Below, in pieces: positions 62,359 to 64,000 of a stretch of 64,000 bases of DNA. The stretch lies in the NCBI GenBank assembly GCA_024138015.1, contig JAMXBB010000003.1, positions 8,996,850-9,060,849 of the forward strand, in the 5' to 3' direction. The stretch's first letter is position 1. Each line of letters opens with the position of its first letter. The translations under genes and the position numbers were made by a program. The DNA is from Lumnitzera littorea. Taxonomy: Eukaryota > Streptophyta > Magnoliopsida > Myrtales > Combretaceae. Below the pieces are notes generated by a model. The model had not been told where the DNA came from. It saw nothing but the letters and a program-made list of their open reading frames with translations, and did no database searches.

Positions 62359-63901
62359 TAAAATTAACTTGTTAGGTAAGTTGATCGGAAAATATCACAC
62401 TATGAGGTATGAGAAACATGATCACATGGCTTTTATGCATTAAATATCGTATTTAACATGTTTTGGGCACACTTGAAGTCATTCATGTTTATCTAAGTCT
62501 ATATATGCACAAATTTATCATGCATTGGTTTCTATGCCCAAAACTGGAGCTCGCATGTCCATTTTCATTCATAAATCATGCTTGAGTAGTCAAACTAGCA
62601 TAAATTGAATTTCACGCATAATTGACCTCTCTAGACCTATATTAGGCACTAAAATGTAATAAGGAGCATTTCTAGCATATTTTGGTCAATATGAGTGTTA
62701 TTTGGTTTTATCATGAGTTATTGTGCATCTTTATAACTTCCTTCATACTTGGAGAATGAACTTATCTTAAAATTGTGGAAGGAAGTGCACTTGTTCATTA
62801 TTTATTCATATGATTAACCTTAATCCTAAGGAACTCATGTGGTGATTTTGTGATTTATAGTCTTAATACTACAATTTGCTCTCACAATTCTTAAATATGT
62901 ATTTGAAAGTTGCTCGAAGTATTAGTTTACCATAACTCAACGACTATTCACATGCCTTGCTTATATATACAATATTCTCTCATTAAACAAATCATAGGAT
63001 TTTAGAGTTTGATTTGGCAAAATTTTTTAAATGTAGCTTAAATTTTGTTTTTCTAAGCCTTAATGGACTCAATTAAACTTGTTTAAAGTGTTAGAATGTT
63101 CATTGAATCTCTACAAGTCCAATTTAAATTGGAAACTTTGCTAAAAAAGGAGAACTCTACTGTTTTCTGCAAAATTATAGAAAATCGGCATGCCGATTAC
63201 CCAATCCACCAACTTGCCAGTTTATCCCCTTAGATAACACAAAAATTTCGGTTTTGATCATTTAACAGGCAAGCTGGTTCACTTAAACATCGGCATGTCG
63301 GTATACTGCCCTAGATTTTGAATTCATTTTGGTTCCGTTTGATGAACCGACATGCTGGTACACCTAACCACCAACGTGCCGGTATAATCCTCTCATTAAT
63401 AAGCTTTTTTCCATTCTATTCACATAGCCGGCATGCCAACTCCCCATACTACCAGCATGCCGGTTCATCGGTTTCTAAGCGTGACTTAAGTTGCGCCGAA
63501 CCTTCTCTCTCTTTCTATCTCTTCCACAAAAACCCCCCTTTCTCCCTTTCAAACCCTAACCTCTTTCCCTCTCTTTGATCCACCTATTTTCTTCCATCAA
63601 AATTCATTTTTTTTCTTCCTTCAATCAACTCCACACTCTCTCTCCTGATTGTGTCCCACTTCTCCTTCTTCCTCTCTTCACTTTCTCTCTCTAACCATAT
63701 CCATCAACCGTCACACCGCCATACACCGTCTACACCCCTCCACCGTCACGCTGGCTTCCATCACCCATACTCTGCCCTATATCCTATCTACCTGTACTCA
63801 TATCCACACTGTCTACTCTCCTCCTCACCACCCATGCCCATACACATCTACACCTCTCTAACCATTCATGATACAGCGCTTTGCTTGTGGGCTCGTACTT
63901 G
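62359..63901 (+). other. Region after Copia pol, palindrome-rich, no gene supported
   Basis: AT-rich sequence, then at 63184-63476 about eight GGCATGCCGGT-like motifs, then a C/T-rich stretch (63490-63860) resembling a leader. Open frames at 63318-63902 are low-complexity and overlap in several frames. SIRE-type elements have long sequence here, often with an extra open frame. Confidence 0.5.
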
Positions 63902-64000
63902 ATGCAAACCGTGACCAAGAGCAAACAAGGCCAATCACTAGATGAGTTCAAGCTTACAAAAAGCTCGAGAAGGGTTAATGAGGAAAGGTACGAAAAAGGT
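63902..64000 (+). CDS. Start of a possible extra open frame of the Copia element, cut by window end
   Basis: An ATG at 63902 opens 33 codons without a stop to the window end, beginning MQTVTKSKQGQS, basic and polar. It follows a C/T-rich leader-like stretch and lies downstream of pol, the place where SIRE-type elements carry an additional open frame (env-like or gag-like proteins of unclear role). Too little is present to assign a domain, and chance openness over 99 bases is possible. It has no signal peptide or membrane segment in the visible part. Confidence 0.3.
   Translation, partial: MQTVTKSKQGQSLDEFKLTKSSRRVNEERYEKG

Larger units (their letters stand above)
51161..64000 (+). mobile_element. 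Ty1/Copia element of SIRE type, nested in Tat, 3' end outside window
   Basis: 5' LTR (51161-52196), an initiator tRNA-Met-like primer-binding site, gag with zinc knuckle, protease, integrase, RT and RNase H in Copia order, then a non-coding stretch and the start of a further open frame at the window edge. DSGCSRHMT, CQ.GKQTKSSFK and long extra sequence after pol fit SIRE/Maximus, which I infer rather than prove. The pol frame is continuous from 54038 to 62358 once two solo LTR insertions and their duplications are set aside, broken otherwise only by stops. Its own target-site duplication cannot be checked here; bases before the LTR are GGTAA. Confidence 0.85.

Noticed and set aside
63318..63902. 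Proline- and serine-rich open frames after Copia pol
   Set aside because: C/T-rich sequence gives several overlapping open frames at once. There is no domain or signal for a real protein.

Overview
This is nuclear DNA from a flowering plant, most likely a eudicot. The evidence is one intron-containing terpene synthase gene of the angiosperm TPS-a type, surrounded by nested plant LTR retrotransposons of the Ty3/Gypsy Tat-Ogre, Tekay-like Gypsy and Ty1/Copia (SIRE-like) kinds. The sequence is very AT-rich. I saw no rRNA gene, functional tRNA gene, CRISPR array or prokaryotic signal. One undetermined base (N) lies at 41073.

Layout. (1) 1-9999 is a large non-coding Tat-type element: a 5' LTR cut by the window start, a tRNA-Arg primer-binding site, a leader shared with a coding Tat element further on, about 34 copies of an 80-bp tandem repeat, a polypurine tract and a complete 3' LTR. 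It sits inside an older Gypsy LTR whose tail is 10005-11238. (2) 12384-18471 on the minus strand is the only apparently intact gene: a seven-exon sesquiterpene synthase of 562 codons with all catalytic motifs, a TATA box and canonical introns. (3) 18787-26389 is a tandem duplication of about 3.6-4.0 kb of non-coding sequence directly upstream of that gene. (4) 26390-31610 is mostly unassigned, with a decayed minus-strand Gypsy reverse transcriptase and a dispersed repeat also seen near 11.4 kb. (5) 31611-37279 holds three partial Gypsy LTRs, one in reverse orientation. (6) 37280-51160 is a decayed coding Tat element (LTR, ORF1, gag, protease, RT, RNase H, second RNase H, integrase). Its LTR is split by a complete solo LTR at 39725-41990. 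(7) 51161-64000 is a Copia element of SIRE type, inserted into the 3' part of the Tat element and itself split by two solo LTRs (55017-57158 and 57642-60738), each with a perfect 5-bp target-site duplication.

The retroelement genes are all dead: they carry many in-frame stops, some frameshifts and lost catalytic residues. The window is best read as a stratified nest of insertions next to one specialised-metabolism gene. The terpene synthase would act alone in the cytosol on farnesyl diphosphate. No second biosynthetic gene is visible here. The most unusual signals are the dimeric tandem array in the non-coding Tat element, a hairpin near the LTR 3' end whose pairing is kept by covariation between Tat LTRs, and a two-residue deletion that removes a normally conserved aromatic motif in the synthase.
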